A stretch of DNA of 64,000 nucleotides from Lamellibrachia columna. Its lineage: Eukaryota; Annelida; Polychaeta; Sabellida; Siboglinidae. The stretch spans positions 35,443,022-35,507,021 of the forward strand of contig OY759261.1 of assembly GCA_963662155.1 (NCBI GenBank). The letters are read 5' to 3'. This document shows positions 23,360 through 32,811 of the stretch, piece after piece; position 1 is the first letter of the stretch; each line of letters opens with the position of its first letter. The notes under the pieces are model-generated. The model saw only the letters and a program-made list of their open reading frames with translations. It was not told where the DNA came from and ran no database searches. Made by a program: the position numbers and the translations under genes.

Positions 23360-25009
23360 TTTCTTTAATCCGGCGAAATAATTATTTGCATGGAACATCC
23401 AGAATCATACGGCTAAAATATTACATATGACATAATTTTCCAATAGTTATGCAACACGAACAATCGGTAGTTTAAATATTAAATGTGCTTAAATGTTCGT
23501 TTTTGTTTGAAACCATGATGAGTATATTCAGGTGCACAGTTGCAATGATGTAACTAGTCATAAACAACAATCGCGTCGTTGGGGAGACCGGGGCTAGTTG
23601 TTACAATGTTTTATTAAAGTCACTATTTGTGAAAAGTATGTTAGATGCATTATATCTGTCAACGTATGCATTATTCAGATTGAGACGGTTTATTGCCAAG
23701 TAACATTTAAAAAAATTAACAAGAAATATGTGGCGTTGTGGTGTAAGAACTCACCCACCCTCCGTAGAAGCAGCCGTCCAATTACACACATCTACACACA
23801 CCGCTCACTCTCGCGTAGGTAAAAATGTACTTGTAAATCAGAAACATTACAAAACAGACACAACTAGGCTCAAACATGTATAAGTTAATTAATAACAAAG
23901 CCAACTGCCAACACATTTTAAAGAATACATTCATGTAGTTAGATGAGTAAAATGGGCGACATAGGAACATAAGAACGAGACTAGCAGAAGACAGAGATGT
24001 GGCACGAGGAAAACCTCTCCGTTCAAGTGTCTCACAGCCTGCGGGTAAAAGCGGTTCTTATCTTGTGGTTCTAGTCGTGATGCTTCTGTTGCGTTTACCA
24101 AAGGGAAGAAGCTCATGTGTCTATTGGCAACATTATAAATATATACAATACAACGATAGCAATATTTCAATTTTAAATCAAACAGCACAACTGATAATAT
24201 ATTCAAACCGCAAAAAATATTTATATAATAAATATAACTCTAAATTCGAGTTTCGCTGATGTTCAAATTATGTTCACATACTGAGGGAAAAACTTGAGTA
24301 ATATGTGCAGTGGAATTAATAAAATAGTACGAACTGTCGTGAAGACCATCACAATAGTAGTCATTGTTTGTCAGATCCAGTAACTTGCCAAGGTGAATTT
24401 AGCCTTGACATACATATTTTCAGCATAAATACTTCGCCACATTTGCTTTTTTCGGTTCGGTGGGACGAACACTTAATTATTAATCTAATGGTTTTAAGCA
24501 AACATACCACGGAACATAAACGTTCAATGCAAAAAGCTGGTTTTTGCTCCACAGATCCCTAGAGTAACATACTAAAAATTCCCATGAATCCACCTTGAGC
24601 TAAACGCACAATTCAACATGGCGTCCAAGATGGCGGCAACCACTTGATTAACTATATAGCTTCTGTTAGAAGACAAATGTTGGTGTCTAGGGTAGCGTTT
24701 TCCACTATGCTCTATCCAACTAACACCAACAGAACAGTCACCATAACATGCACTTATATAAGTTTCAACTGTAACCAGGTGCGACACCGCCAGAATGGGT
24801 TAGAGTATAATAAAACTGTGCGGTTAATGTCATACTTGATTGAAGCAAAAGTTTGACGCCAGATATGGACTTTACATTGTTGTAGCCAAATAACAAATGT
24901 GGTCAAACGAGCGAGCATGTCGTAGTCGACACTAGATAGGTTCGATATTTCTTTAAAAGATTCGCGACAAGCCGAACAAAAAATCGAAATGAGGGCGCAG
25001 ATTTACTCG
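23360..25009. other. No supported gene; YY1-like motif near 24627
   Basis: Several short open frames on both strands lack family signatures. Around 24618-24647 a nine-codon ATG...TGA frame overlaps an AAGATGGCGGC motif. Confidence 0.3.
24627..24637 (+). promoter_or_regulatory. YY1-like site
   Basis: AAGATGGCGGC equals the YY1 core consensus. It could belong to a promoter or to a retrotransposon 5' end. No adjoining gene is recognised. Confidence 0.3.
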
Positions 25010-25370
25010 TTTCTCTCACTCATTACCACTTCTTAAAATATTGCATTGGCTCCATGTCCGATATCGCATTATTTCACACCGTTACCTATCAAGCATTTTC
25101 ATCCAAGCAACCAGCATATTTACACTCCTGCAAGACAGCCTAGACTGCTTCGATCATCTAATTATAATCTACCTTTTGTTCCCTGTTTTAAGACAAATGT
25201 CGGAACTAGCTTTTTCAGTTGCTGCGCCGACTCTGTGGAACTCATTCCCTGTTAGTGTCTGTAGGAAACATAACAACACTTCGCCGTAAACTAGAAAACC
25301 ACCTGTTTAAACTTGCTGATCTTCCATACTTCCCCAGTGTACCAATCCAACTGTTTACAACTGAGACTGC
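25010..25370 (+). mobile_element. 3' end of a CR1/L2-like LINE
   Basis: The plus strand encodes LHWLHVRYRI at about 25040 and FSVAAPTLWNSFPVSV at about 25216-25265. These are the characteristic C-terminal blocks of CR1/L2/jockey-type reverse transcriptases (HWLPVRYRI...FS.AAP.LWN.LP). A frame change follows the second block. No 5' part is present. Confidence 0.8.
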
Positions 25371-25399
25371 TTAACACCTATCGTTTTGGTGTGCTGCCG

Positions 25400-26935
25400 A
25401 GCTTGGGTCTCCCGGGATGTTACCACAAAAGAAGTATTTTATATTGTATCACTCGCTCACTCATCCCTTGAACTGGCCGATCGTAGGGTTGCGCGCTTGG
25501 ATGCTTCCACAGTGATCTTTCTCCACCTGGGACGATTGTGGGCAGCATTGCATCATTCCTGTAGCTCCAGACACGTCCACTGTACATTTGTGTGGTCTTC
25601 CTCTTTTTCTGCCGCCTTTGACCCTACCTTGTAGTAGTTCTTTGACAAGTGTGTTGTGTCTTGTTGTATGTTTTCAGCGTTTTACTGTGGCCAAAAGCGG
25701 TTATTGTGGTCCTGTGGCTTAGGTGATAGCTTGCATTACTGATATATTTGTTTTGTGGTTTCTGTAAGAAATTTTCAGGATCTTTCTGAAAAAATCCATC
25801 TCAAATGCAGGTATTCTTTTTTCGGACTCGGCTTTCAGAGCCAAGCTTCCGCATTCGTATGTCACCCAGGCTTTTATAGAGTCGAATCTTTGTTGCCGTG
25901 TTGATGTTGCCGTTGCTCCATATCTTCTTGAGTCTTGATATCGCTGATGTTGCCAGTTTTATCCGTGTGCGTATTTTCTCTGTGGAGTTGCCCTCAAAGG
26001 AGGTGTTCGACCCGGTACTTGGTATGCTGTTACTTCTTCGAGGCTTTCTCCATTAATTGATTTAGTAGTTATTGGCCTATTCCGCTGTTGATCATAATCT
26101 TGCTCTTGTCTGCACTTATTCCATTATGTAAGCACGCGCTCTCATTTCCAGTGTTGTTGTAAGTTCTTGTAACTCCTCCTCTGTTCCAGCGATTAGGTCA
26201 ATTTGATATGCGATTTGGAGATTGCTGATATCTCTTCCATTTATCGATATAGTGCCATTTGCCAAGGTATAGTTTGAACAGCACTGGCGACAAGAGGCAT
26301 ACCTGGCGTACTACGACCCGATGTTCGAAACGATTGTCCAATTTCTCCTTCGTGTAACACTGCACTCGTTGATGTAGCGATTCGAGTAGTGTCACTAGTC
26401 CTTCGTTAATGTTATATCGTCGCATTACTCGCCAGAGTCCTTTGTGCCACACACGATCAAATTCCTGTTTAAGTCGATGAAATTGTGATATAGGTCTTGA
26501 TAGTGATCAACGTGTTTCTCGATTAACAGTTTATGTTGAAGGTTTGTTCGGTTGCGCTTCTTTTCGGCCGGAAGCTTGTTCTTCTGATAAAATATTTTCT
26601 TTTTTGCCTTTGAGTCGGTTGAGTATGATTATTTGCATTATTTTGCTGGGACGGCTGTTCAGACTTATAGTTCTGTAGATCTTACAGAAGCAGAAGTTCC
26701 CTTTCTTTGGTACCATTATTATTGGCGATTTTGTCCACTCTTCTGGCCAAGTCTTGGTTCCAAAACATGTTGGCATGTGATCATGAATGCGTCTATCATT
26801 GCCTCCCCACCATGTTTGATAAGCTCAGCTGGTACGTGATCTACGCCGGGGGATTGCCTCTTGTACTTCTGCTCGGACAATGGGCATATCAGAATTTTAA
26901 CTTTGAGGCGGTGTTCCGAGGATGTTGTCATTTTG
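25400..26935 (-). mobile_element. Degenerate LINE on the minus strand (RTE-like endonuclease/RT type)
   Basis: The minus strand, read from 26931 down, shows SPGVDHVPAELIKHGGEAM and then TWPEEWTKSPIIMVPKKGN, with YRTISLNSRPSKIMQIIILN and a C-terminal LSEEQA, all RT finger blocks. WHKGLWRVMRRYNINEGLV follows at about 26450-26400. Further on, at about 25850-25500, come IQAFE-like, LRISYR-like and GPQQPLLATVKRRK-like blocks typical of the C-terminal region. The coding frame is broken many times. The family is close to RTE/BovB-type 'endonuclease-reverse transcriptase' entries. Confidence 0.75.
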
Positions 26936-27210
26936 TCCAGTTCGTAGTTGTAGAGTTCGTCGCAGTACTGGGTATTTATGTGGACTCCATTTGCGCACTT
27001 CAGTGGGTTTGTAGACTAGGTGACACACATCTCCCAACTCACGCTGTAACATCGACGTACAGCTTATTTCTTAACCGTTTTTAAATGCATAATGAGGCAA
27101 TGCTTATTAACATACCAAATATTTCACAATGCTCTCGTATTACGGCGTCGCATGTCTCTATATATCAAGCTTCAACACCGATATCTAGAGAAGTGTATTA
27201 GCCAAGAAAG

Positions 27211-27765
27211 TACAAATGCTCTACGACGTGGTCTCCACAAACAAATGCTCTACGACGTGGTGTCCACAAACAAATGCTCTACGACGTGGTGTCCACAAAC
27301 AAATGCTCTACGACGTGGTGTCCACAAACAAATGCTCTACGACGTGGTGTCCACAAACAAATGCTCTACGACGTGGTGTCCACAAACAAATGCTCTACGA
27401 CGTAGTGTCCCACAAACAAATGCTCTACGACGTGGTGTCCACAAACAAATGCTCTACGACGTGGTGTCCACAAACAAATGCTCTACGACGTGGTGTCCCA
27501 CAAACAAATGCTCTACGATGTGGTGTCCACAAACAAATGCTCTACGACGTGGTGTCCACAAACAAATGCTCTACGACGTGGTGTCCCACAAACAAATGCT
27601 CTACGACGTGGTGTCCCACAAACAAATGCTCTACGACGTGGTGTCCCACAAACAAATGCTCTACGACGTGGTGTCCCACAAACAAATGCTCTACGACGTG
27701 GTGTCCCACAAACAAATGCTCTACGACGTGGTGTCCCACAAACAAATGTTCTACGACGTGGTGTC
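27211..27765. repeat. 29/30-bp satellite array, left half (about 19 copies)
   Basis: The unit begins ACAAACAAATGCTC and ends TACGACGTGGTGTCC, with 29- and 30-bp variants (one extra C). Units run in the same orientation as the array beyond 42829. The last six bases before the Polinton, GGTGTC, form its target duplication. The unit length is not a multiple of three, so all frames cycle through the same peptides and produce long false ORFs. Confidence 0.97.
27760..27765. repeat. Polinton target-site duplication, left
   Basis: GGTGTC here equals GGTGTC at 42829-42834. Six bases is the Polinton/Maverick length. Confidence 0.93.
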
Positions 27766-27886
27766 AGTAGAAAGCGGAGGTTTTTGGGACCCTAAATTGC
27801 ATGCAAAGTCACGTGACCCAAACATCAAAGGCAAAACACCCTAATATCGCCCTTATGAGTGCGCGCAGCCAATCAGAGCGCCTCAG

Positions 27887-27901
27887 AGCGCCCCCTGGCG
27901 G
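27887..27901 (-). promoter_or_regulatory. CTCF-like motif 1, left TIR
   Basis: On the minus strand it reads CCGCCAGGGGGCGCT, differing at one of 15 positions from the vertebrate CTCF core CCACCAGGGGGCGCT. The binding protein is inferred. Confidence 0.5.
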
Positions 27902-27925
27902 TCGTAGCCGAGCGTGCGTAACCTA

Positions 27926-27939
27926 AGCGCCCCCTAGCG
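27926..27939 (-). promoter_or_regulatory. CTCF-like motif 2, left TIR
   Basis: On the minus strand it reads CGCTAGGGGGCGCT, 39 bp from motif 1 and in the same orientation. Confidence 0.45.
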
Positions 27940-27964
27940 ACGGGAGGAGGAACGAACATTGACC

Positions 27965-28242
27965 TAGTTACGTTTACCGAAGGGTCGTTAACCTAGTAAG
28001 GAGACGAACACAATCGTACGGTGCACACGTATTTTATTGAATACAACAAAGCGGCAGCAGCAGCAGTACAAACGAGGCGATCGTATGCGATTGGATACAA
28101 CGAGTCGGGTGTGATGATGATGAAGTCGAGGCGACTTGCGAATGGTGACCATCGCGCCAGAGGTCGCGAACTTACGGGTGTCTCCACCGCGCCAGAGGTT
28201 CGAGGGCGAGCTTACGGGTGGAGCGACCACCGCGCCAGAGGC
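27965..28242. other. Sub-terminal non-coding region of the Polinton
   Basis: No gene. It contains a short CAG-type run and three copies of a CGCGCCAGAGG motif at 28153, 28189 and 28231, two of them followed by a CTTACGGGTG block. Confidence 0.5.
28033..28038 (-). terminator. Possible polyadenylation signal for the late genes
   Basis: TTTATT on the plus strand is AATAAA on the minus strand, about 205 bp beyond the protease stop and before the TIR. It would serve the whole minus-strand late cluster. Confidence 0.4.
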
Positions 28243-28722
28243 TCAGTATGATACGTGATAGTACGGTATACCCTTTTTCAGCAGGTTGATCCAATCGAAC
28301 ACGCGACAATCGTTAGCGACCAGATCGGTGTGGAAAGCGTTGACGAAAGTTCTCATAGGAGCGCCGTTACAACGAAGCATGATATAAGTGACGCAATATT
28401 GTCCGCAAACGTTAGACACACCACTCTGAAGTCTCTTGCTATTATGAGTCCACTCGGAACAGTGTTTGTTCAAGAAGGTGCGGAACGCCGCGTGGCGAGG
28501 CGGCAGACCGTACGAACAGAAGTATTCGCCGCGCCTGTCGGATGACAGGTACAGCGCTATCCAATGTTCGCCCGGTTCGTCGCCGTCGTCGGTGTTGCAC
28601 ACGAAGGCGATCGGCAAAGCGTCAATTGTTGCAGGCAGTCCATCTCGGGGTACGACGCCGCCAAAGACGGATGCGGTGTTCGGATCCATCGTCAGTAGAC
28701 GGGCGAGCTGCAGGGTGTCCAT
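28243..28722 (-). CDS. Adenain-like cysteine protease (PRO)
   Basis: The 159-residue protein belongs to the adenovirus-type maturation protease family, which cleaves capsid and core precursors during virion assembly. His53 in GEHWIALYL and Cys106 in SNVCGQYC align with the catalytic His and Cys, and Gln99 precedes the Cys at the usual distance. The third member of the triad is normally an acidic residue in a F-D/E-x-(F/Y)-G motif. Here the motif reads FCSYG, with Cys69 in that place, which may reduce activity or reflect drift. The length is normal for Polinton proteases. The ATG lies two bases below the capsid gene stop, so the two were probably co-transcribed. The gene is the last of the late cluster before the left TIR. 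Confidence 0.9.
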   Translation of the reverse strand: MDTLQLARLLTMDPNTASVFGGVVPRDGLPATIDALPIAFVCNTDDGDEPGEHWIALYLSSDRRGEYFCSYGLPPRHAAFRTFLNKHCSEWTHNSKRLQSGVSNVCGQYCVTYIMLRCNGAPMRTFVNAFHTDLVANDCRVFDWINLLKKGIPYYHVSY

Positions 28723-28723
28723 C

Positions 28724-30021
28724 TCAGTAGTCGTAGATGACGTTGCGGTTCTTGTCGATTTCCAGCACGGACTCGAATTCGGCGTAGGCGACGACGTTCA
28801 CGGTGGTCTGAAGCGCTGCACGGAAATGGAATTCTAAGCGCAGGTTGCCCTTTTGTACCAGATTAAAGCAGGGACCGTCGCACTGGTCGGGGGTCAGGTC
28901 GAAACAGAAGTAGGTGTAGCCGTCTCGGTACTCTTCGCGAGTCAGACCGTTCCCCTCGTCCTGCCATATCTTGCCGGTCGAGGTGAACATGCTCGCGTAG
29001 CTCCTGGCGAAGAGGTCTTCTGCGAAGTTGGCCTGGAAGGGTTTGGCGGGTATCTGACGACCGTCGACGTACACGGAGACGAAGCTGATGGCGTTGTTCT
29101 TGGCGTGAAACGGGTTTGTGGCGTACGTGCCGTTGTAGGCGTCGTTGTCGATGCAGCACAGTACGAGACGTTTCGGCAGGGCGCCGAGGAACAGGTTCTC
29201 GTGCGTGTGCGACAGAGCGCCCGTGGGAATGGAGTACACCTTGCATTCGACGGGTCGTAACGGATACTTGACCGTGGTCCGCTCGAGAGCCAAGATGTGA
29301 GCCTTCTGCACGGCCGGAGTTATGGTGGCCTTCTTGACGAACAAGGACGCGTTGACGACGGTTATCACGTACTCGTTCACTCCAGCAGCCATCAGCGCAA
29401 ACGAGGGCTTGCTGCGCACCAGGCGTTGATCAGGAATTTATCCTGCAGAAACATATCCACGTGGAGACGACCCATCATGTCGACCACGCGACTGCCGGCT
29501 ATGTACTCTCGACGAGTCACGAACCCGGGGTTTGGATCGGGTCCGGCGGCTAGCTCGGTGGCGTGCATGCGACTGGCCTTGTCCTTGTACCATAGCTGAT
29601 TCGTCAGCTGCGTCGACTTGGCGTCGAATCCGTAACTCAGCAGCGCCTCTATGAAGGATCGATACGGGTACGAGTTGAAGGACGAAGAGGTCACGAGCGT
29701 GCCGTTCTGGGAGAGGTCGACATTGCTGAACAGCGAATGCAACCAGTTGTTCACCGGTTCCACGGGTTCGCCCGCGTCGATAGGGGTACCGTTGGCTCGC
29801 GTCACCTTCACCTGCACGTGTAGCATCGTGTTGGCGAGATCCATGTAATCGTCTCCCGATCCGGGGATGAAGAATTATATCGGTCCTCCAGAGTCCAGAG
29901 AGGCCGTGGGTTGATGTTCCACCACGTGACTTTCGGCGATGCAGTTCTGAGTGGGGGGTACGGTAAAGAAATCCAGCTCGGTCTTGACTCCCTCGCACGA
30001 CTGTCTATGCACGAACGCCAT
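28724..30021 (-). pseudogene. Major capsid protein (double jelly-roll, hexon-like), disrupted
   Basis: The start ATG at 30021 opens a frame beginning MAFVHRQS, with FFTVPPTQ soon after, as in other Polinton capsid proteins. The conserved GGPI block is followed by an in-frame TAA at 29875-29877. The same frame then continues FFIPGSGDDYMDLANT, the signature of the family, down to about 29400. Between about 29400 and 29440 the frame changes, and the C-terminal half (VRSKPSFALMAAG onward) runs in another phase to the stop at 28724. The total span is about 430 codons. One nonsense and one frameshift change make it a pseudogene unless the assembly is wrong here. The gene overlaps the basic protein upstream by 17 bp and ends next to the protease start. 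Confidence 0.93.
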
Positions 30022-30406
30022 CGTTGTCGTCGAATATGTCGGCAGTGCGTTTCGGGGACGTCCGTTTCTTGCGGCGGCGCTTTACTGCAGTGAATGTCGC
30101 CTTTGCGGCCGCTCGTTTTATACGTTTACCAGGAGGGGCTCGAATACTGCTGATCACGGAGTCGGTGACGCGTCTTTTGGCAGCCGTTTTTATGTTCTGG
30201 CCCGATAAGACGTCGCCGGCTATGCGAACGCCGGTCTTCAACGCTCCCCTGCCCAACGCCACGGCACCTCTCTTGATGAGCGGCATGGCGCTGCGCAACA
30301 GACTGCCGAACAGACTGCCCAGTCCGTGACCTCGCTGGTATTGCGCACCGGCGAAGTAGGGCAGCGCACCGCCAGCCTTGCGTGCGTAATAATCGTTGTA
30401 ATTCAT
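30005..30406 (-). CDS. Basic core/minor virion protein (pX/pVI-like)
   Basis: 133 residues. The N-terminus is Tyr/Ala/Gly-rich (MNYNDYYARKAGGALPYFAG). An amphipathic, Gly-rich stretch follows (GLGSLFGSLLRSAMPLIKRG, residues about 28-47), then a strongly basic C-terminus with KRIKRAAAK and KRRRKKRTSPKR. The layout of amphipathic helix plus basic tail is shared with small Polinton/adintovirus virion proteins compared with adenovirus core or cement proteins. A DNA-condensing or membrane-active role is an inference. Its ATG shares an A with the TGA stop of the penton gene, and its 3' end overlaps the capsid start by 17 bp, which fits one late transcription unit. Confidence 0.75.
   Translation of the reverse strand: MNYNDYYARKAGGALPYFAGAQYQRGHGLGSLFGSLLRSAMPLIKRGAVALGRGALKTGVRIAGDVLSGQNIKTAAKRRVTDSVISSIRAPPGKRIKRAAAKATFTAVKRRRKKRTSPKRTADIFDDNDGVRA
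30116..30122 (-). promoter_or_regulatory. TATA-like box ahead of the capsid gene
   Basis: TATAAAA on the minus strand, about 95 bp above the capsid ATG and inside the upstream gene. Function is unproven. Confidence 0.3.
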
Positions 30407-31236
30407 CAGAACAGTCCGGGCTTGCGTCGACGAAAATGAAGCGTCACCGTCACTCTGCCGTATTCGAATGGCACGCGTCGACCCATGTCGTTCCTTATAT
30501 CCACCTCGATCGAGTCGAAGTTCGAGCGCAACAGGGGTACGTAGTGCACGTTAGTGAAACGAGTGGACACCCTGTCACCGTGACGTCCGCTAATCGGAAG
30601 GGCGCGCAACAGAGGCGCGAGAGTGTCACCCACTATACGAGACACCACGATGTCCGTGTAGAGGTAGAGGGTGTCGAACCCCTGCGTCATGTTCACCACA
30701 TCGTCGGCCTCGATGTGGAAGGGGTACGACGAGTCGGGATGGCGGGAGTCGACGGGGAGGACGGGAGATGACGTAACCGTCTCCGGCTGGCTGGCTACGG
30801 GTTCACGGAATCCTAACATGGTCGCCACCGCGCTGTGGTACGGTACGGTGAACAGGGTGTTCGCTGTCATGTGTAACGTCATTTTCTGAGTGACGGAACT
30901 ATAGCTCATTTGAGCCTGTGTCTCATCCGTCCGCATACTGTACAGTCCCTTGTTGACGTGATACAGCAATGTTAACGGATCGTCGTAATACCCACACGAC
31001 AACTTCGAACGTCGGGACGAGTCCGTAGCATCGATCGTGTTGAGGAAGAACCAGACATCGTTCTCTGTGACGTTGTACCAAGTGTGCGGATACTGGACCT
31101 CGGCCAACCCACACTCCCACTCGCCGGTAAGATCGATGCGTTGAGGCAAGGCCGTGACGTAATGGGTCAAGGTGTTGTCGGGGTGCATCTTCATGGAAGC
31201 GTTGCTAGGCAGCGTCATGTAGAAATCAGTCGCCAT
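30406..31236 (-). CDS. Minor capsid protein (penton-like, single jelly-roll)
   Basis: 276 residues, complete. The opening FYMTLPSNASMKMHPDNTL and the ALPQRIDLTGEWECGLAEVQ and YPHTWYNVTEND blocks (residues about 29-61) are the signature of the Polinton vertex protein, which forms the penton capping the five-fold axes of the capsid. The middle region has GLYSMRTDETQ and the C-terminal part HYVPLLRSNFDSIEVDIRND and VTLHFRRRKPGLF, also conserved. No stop or frame problem is seen. The ATG lies inside the end of the preceding small membrane-protein frame (8 bp beyond its TGA), and the stop overlaps the start of the basic protein, so the late genes are compactly arranged. Confidence 0.92.
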   Translation of the reverse strand: MATDFYMTLPSNASMKMHPDNTLTHYVTALPQRIDLTGEWECGLAEVQYPHTWYNVTENDVWFFLNTIDATDSSRRSKLSCGYYDDPLTLLYHVNKGLYSMRTDETQAQMSYSSVTQKMTLHMTANTLFTVPYHSAVATMLGFREPVASQPETVTSSPVLPVDSRHPDSSYPFHIEADDVVNMTQGFDTLYLYTDIVVSRIVGDTLAPLLRALPISGRHGDRVSTRFTNVHYVPLLRSNFDSIEVDIRNDMGRRVPFEYGRVTVTLHFRRRKPGLF

Positions 31237-31570
31237 TGCGTCTCAACGTGGGATTGGGCAGTAGGTAACCCAAAGAACTACTCAACAGAGCCGTCCACAT
31301 ATTAGAATCGCCGTGACCTGTCGTCAGGTTGTAAATGCTGATCAGAATGACCGTGTACAGGACGACGACCTGACACAGAAACACGATCTCCTCTTTGGGA
31401 CACGCGGTACCGAAAATATGCCAGGGAGTGCTGTCTGGCTCGTTCGGTGCAGCGTCAGTACAATCCTCGTCCTGCTCCTTCTCCTCCGCCTCCTCGTCTA
31501 TGGTGGTGGTGCAGGTCGGTGGTGGTGGTGGTGGTGTCGCGTCGTGTGTAATTTCCCGAATGCAGTGTCG
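31226..31570 (-). CDS. Acidic single-span membrane protein, conserved in Polintons; start unclear
   Basis: An open frame of 114 codons runs from just after a TGA at 31571 to the TGA at 31226, overlapping the first codons of the penton gene. It encodes a Thr/Pro-rich N-terminus (ATPPPPPP from GGT-type repeats), an acidic segment (DEEAEEKEQDED), then WHIFGTACPKEEIVFLCQ leading into a hydrophobic span of about 20 residues (VVVLYTVILISIY), and a C-terminus ending SSSLGYLLPNPTLRRNGD. I know this C-terminal pattern from other Polintons. There is no ATG in this frame before the membrane span. An ATG at 31574 lies in another phase, so either a short frame change in the (GGT)n tract or a non-ATG start must be assumed. 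Confidence 0.7.
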   Translation of the reverse strand, partial: RHCIREITHDATPPPPPPTCTTTIDEEAEEKEQDEDCTDAAPNEPDSTPWHIFGTACPKEEIVFLCQVVVLYTVILISIYNLTTGHGDSNMWTALLSSSLGYLLPNPTLRRNGD

Positions 31571-31582
31571 TCATGTGAGCGA

Positions 31583-32650
31583 CTAGTCTTTATATTTGAC
31601 GAGTCCCCTGGCATCGATCCAGCTGTTGAAGTAGGAGGAATAGCCGAACCTTTTCGCCAAAGCTTCCTTTCGTCTACCAACTGTACGGCGTTTCAGTACC
31701 GCTTCAACACGGTACACTTTATCAAAGGGTACCGTCACCTTCTGCAGCTCCAGTTCGTAGAAGGTACCCTCCAGCACTTCGCCGAGATCGTCCCGCAAGC
31801 GATACACGGGTGGATCGGAGGGGTGAACCTCGTGTATCGTGAACAACTCTTCGCTCCATTTCGTCTCGTAGCCCTTTTCGAACGTGCGTTTGTACTTGCT
31901 GACACGCACGCGATCCGACACGTGCAACTTGGGCACGCCCTTACCATCGTGACCGTACAGACGTTGCCACACCTGTTCTTGGTTCTGTGCATTCACCTGT
32001 GACGGCGCCATACCGATCATGCGGTGGGGGGCATTGTTATACGATCGCATCAAGTCCGGAAGGATGTCGATGTACCGCCACGTCTGGTGTTTCGTGAAGT
32101 AGCGCCACATGCGCGACTTCAACGTTCGGTTGAACCGTTCCACGACGGCTGCCTTCGTCTCCGCGTTGTGTGTGTAGAAGTAATGGATGTCGTAACGCTG
32201 CAATAGCGCCTGAACGGATTTGTTCCGGAATTCTGTGCCTTGATCCGTCTGCAAGGTCTGGGGGCAAACGTTGACGAACGTGGATTGCAGCGCTGCCACC
32301 AACGACGCCGCGGACTTGTTCTTCATGGGAACACACCAGGCCACTTTCGAGAAGACGTCGATCATCGTGAGGAGAAAGGCCATACCGTCGTTGACGTCTT
32401 TGACCTTCGACATGTCTACGAGATCGGCCTGCCACTGCTGAAGCATACCACCCACGATGACGCGTCGTCTCTTGAAATGACGTCTCGCTGGTTTGTGTAA
32501 GGTGTAGGCGTCCTGTGCCGACAACCATGCTGTGACGGTCTTCTGTGGCAGGCGCGTGACGCGTCGCAAGCCAGCGACGCCGCCATAACTGCCTACCTTC
32601 GTGGGATCGAAGTAGACCTCGCTCATGGAGCGTTCTCCCCTCTGAGCCAT
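31583..32650 (-). CDS. Retrovirus-like integrase (Polinton INT)
   Basis: 355 residues if begun at 32650. The protein inserts the linear element into host DNA and makes the 6-bp duplication seen here. Counting from that start, Asp76 in WQADLVDM, Asp136 in QTDQGTEF and Glu171 in AAVVERFNRT form a D,D(34),E core as in retroviral integrases. The basic N-terminal part (KPARRHFKRRR) precedes the core. The C-terminal third (KLHVSDRVRVSKYKR, VYRLRDDLGE) fits the SH3/chromo-like tail of the family. The ATG at 32650 shares its A with the TGA of the 53-codon membrane peptide; an alternative start at 32626 gives MSEVYFDP. A longer in-frame extension to 32791 overlaps the peptide gene and is unlikely. No break is seen. 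Confidence 0.93.
   Translation of the reverse strand: MAQRGERSMSEVYFDPTKVGSYGGVAGLRRVTRLPQKTVTAWLSAQDAYTLHKPARRHFKRRRVIVGGMLQQWQADLVDMSKVKDVNDGMAFLLTMIDVFSKVAWCVPMKNKSAASLVAALQSTFVNVCPQTLQTDQGTEFRNKSVQALLQRYDIHYFYTHNAETKAAVVERFNRTLKSRMWRYFTKHQTWRYIDILPDLMRSYNNAPHRMIGMAPSQVNAQNQEQVWQRLYGHDGKGVPKLHVSDRVRVSKYKRTFEKGYETKWSEELFTIHEVHPSDPPVYRLRDDLGEVLEGTFYELELQKVTVPFDKVYRVEAVLKRRTVGRRKEALAKRFGYSSYFNSWIDARGLVKYKD
31588..31594 (-). promoter_or_regulatory. TATA-like sequence upstream of the acidic membrane protein
   Basis: TATAAAG on the minus strand, just downstream-facing from the integrase stop region. The spacing to the first ATG (31574) is too short for a normal leader, so its role is doubtful. 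Confidence 0.2.
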
Positions 32651-32811
32651 CAAAAGAGGTGGAGGATCGATGTGTTGACGGGGGCGGTGACGTTGACTCC
32701 GGAGTCCCACTGCTGACGAATGACGAGGAGCACGCCGACGTGTAATAGGACACACACTATGGCACCCACAATGCAAGCGGTGGAACAACAACGGTCTAGC
32801 GGATTAACCAT
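32650..32811 (-). CDS. 53-residue single-span membrane peptide
   Basis: The frame begins MVNPLDRCC at 32811. A hydrophobic span of about 22 residues (ACIVGAIVCVLLHVGVLLVI) follows, then a short polar tail with an N-x-T site (NVTAP), ending at the TGA that overlaps the integrase ATG. Small transmembrane proteins at this position are common in Polintons and adintoviruses. The function is unknown. It is called because of the clear membrane span and the overlapping stop/start with integrase. Confidence 0.6.
   Translation of the reverse strand: MVNPLDRCCSTACIVGAIVCVLLHVGVLLVIRQQWDSGVNVTAPVNTSILHLF

Larger units (their letters stand above)
27766..27964 (+). repeat. Polinton terminal inverted repeat, left
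   Basis: 199 bp, starting AGTAGAAAGCGG and ending at AACATTGACC. It pairs with 42625-42828 except for two substitutions and a 5-bp gap near 27852. It contains an E-box (GTCACGTGAC, 27808-27817), a CCAAT box (AGCCAATCAG) and two CTCF-like motifs. Confidence 0.95.

Noticed and set aside
27092..27844. 250- and 184-codon open frames with repeated TNKCSTTWCPQ-like peptides
   Set aside because: They are the 29/30-bp satellite read in three cycling frames; they end at the array edge and have no start context.
29438..29998. 186-codon minus-strand frame in the capsid region
   Set aside because: Arg-rich out-of-phase shadow of the capsid gene, which is recognisable in the other frame despite its stop.
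31588..31594. Promoter for the acidic membrane protein
   Set aside because: The TATA-like sequence is only 14 bp from the nearest ATG, so it is listed with low confidence and not used to fix a start.
31313..32002. 229-codon plus-strand frame in the integrase region
   Set aside because: Antisense shadow of integrase and the small membrane protein; the minus strand has all catalytic motifs.
32037..32753. 238-codon minus-strand frame overlapping integrase
   Set aside because: Different phase from integrase, Arg/Ser/His-rich, no motifs; a shadow of the true gene.
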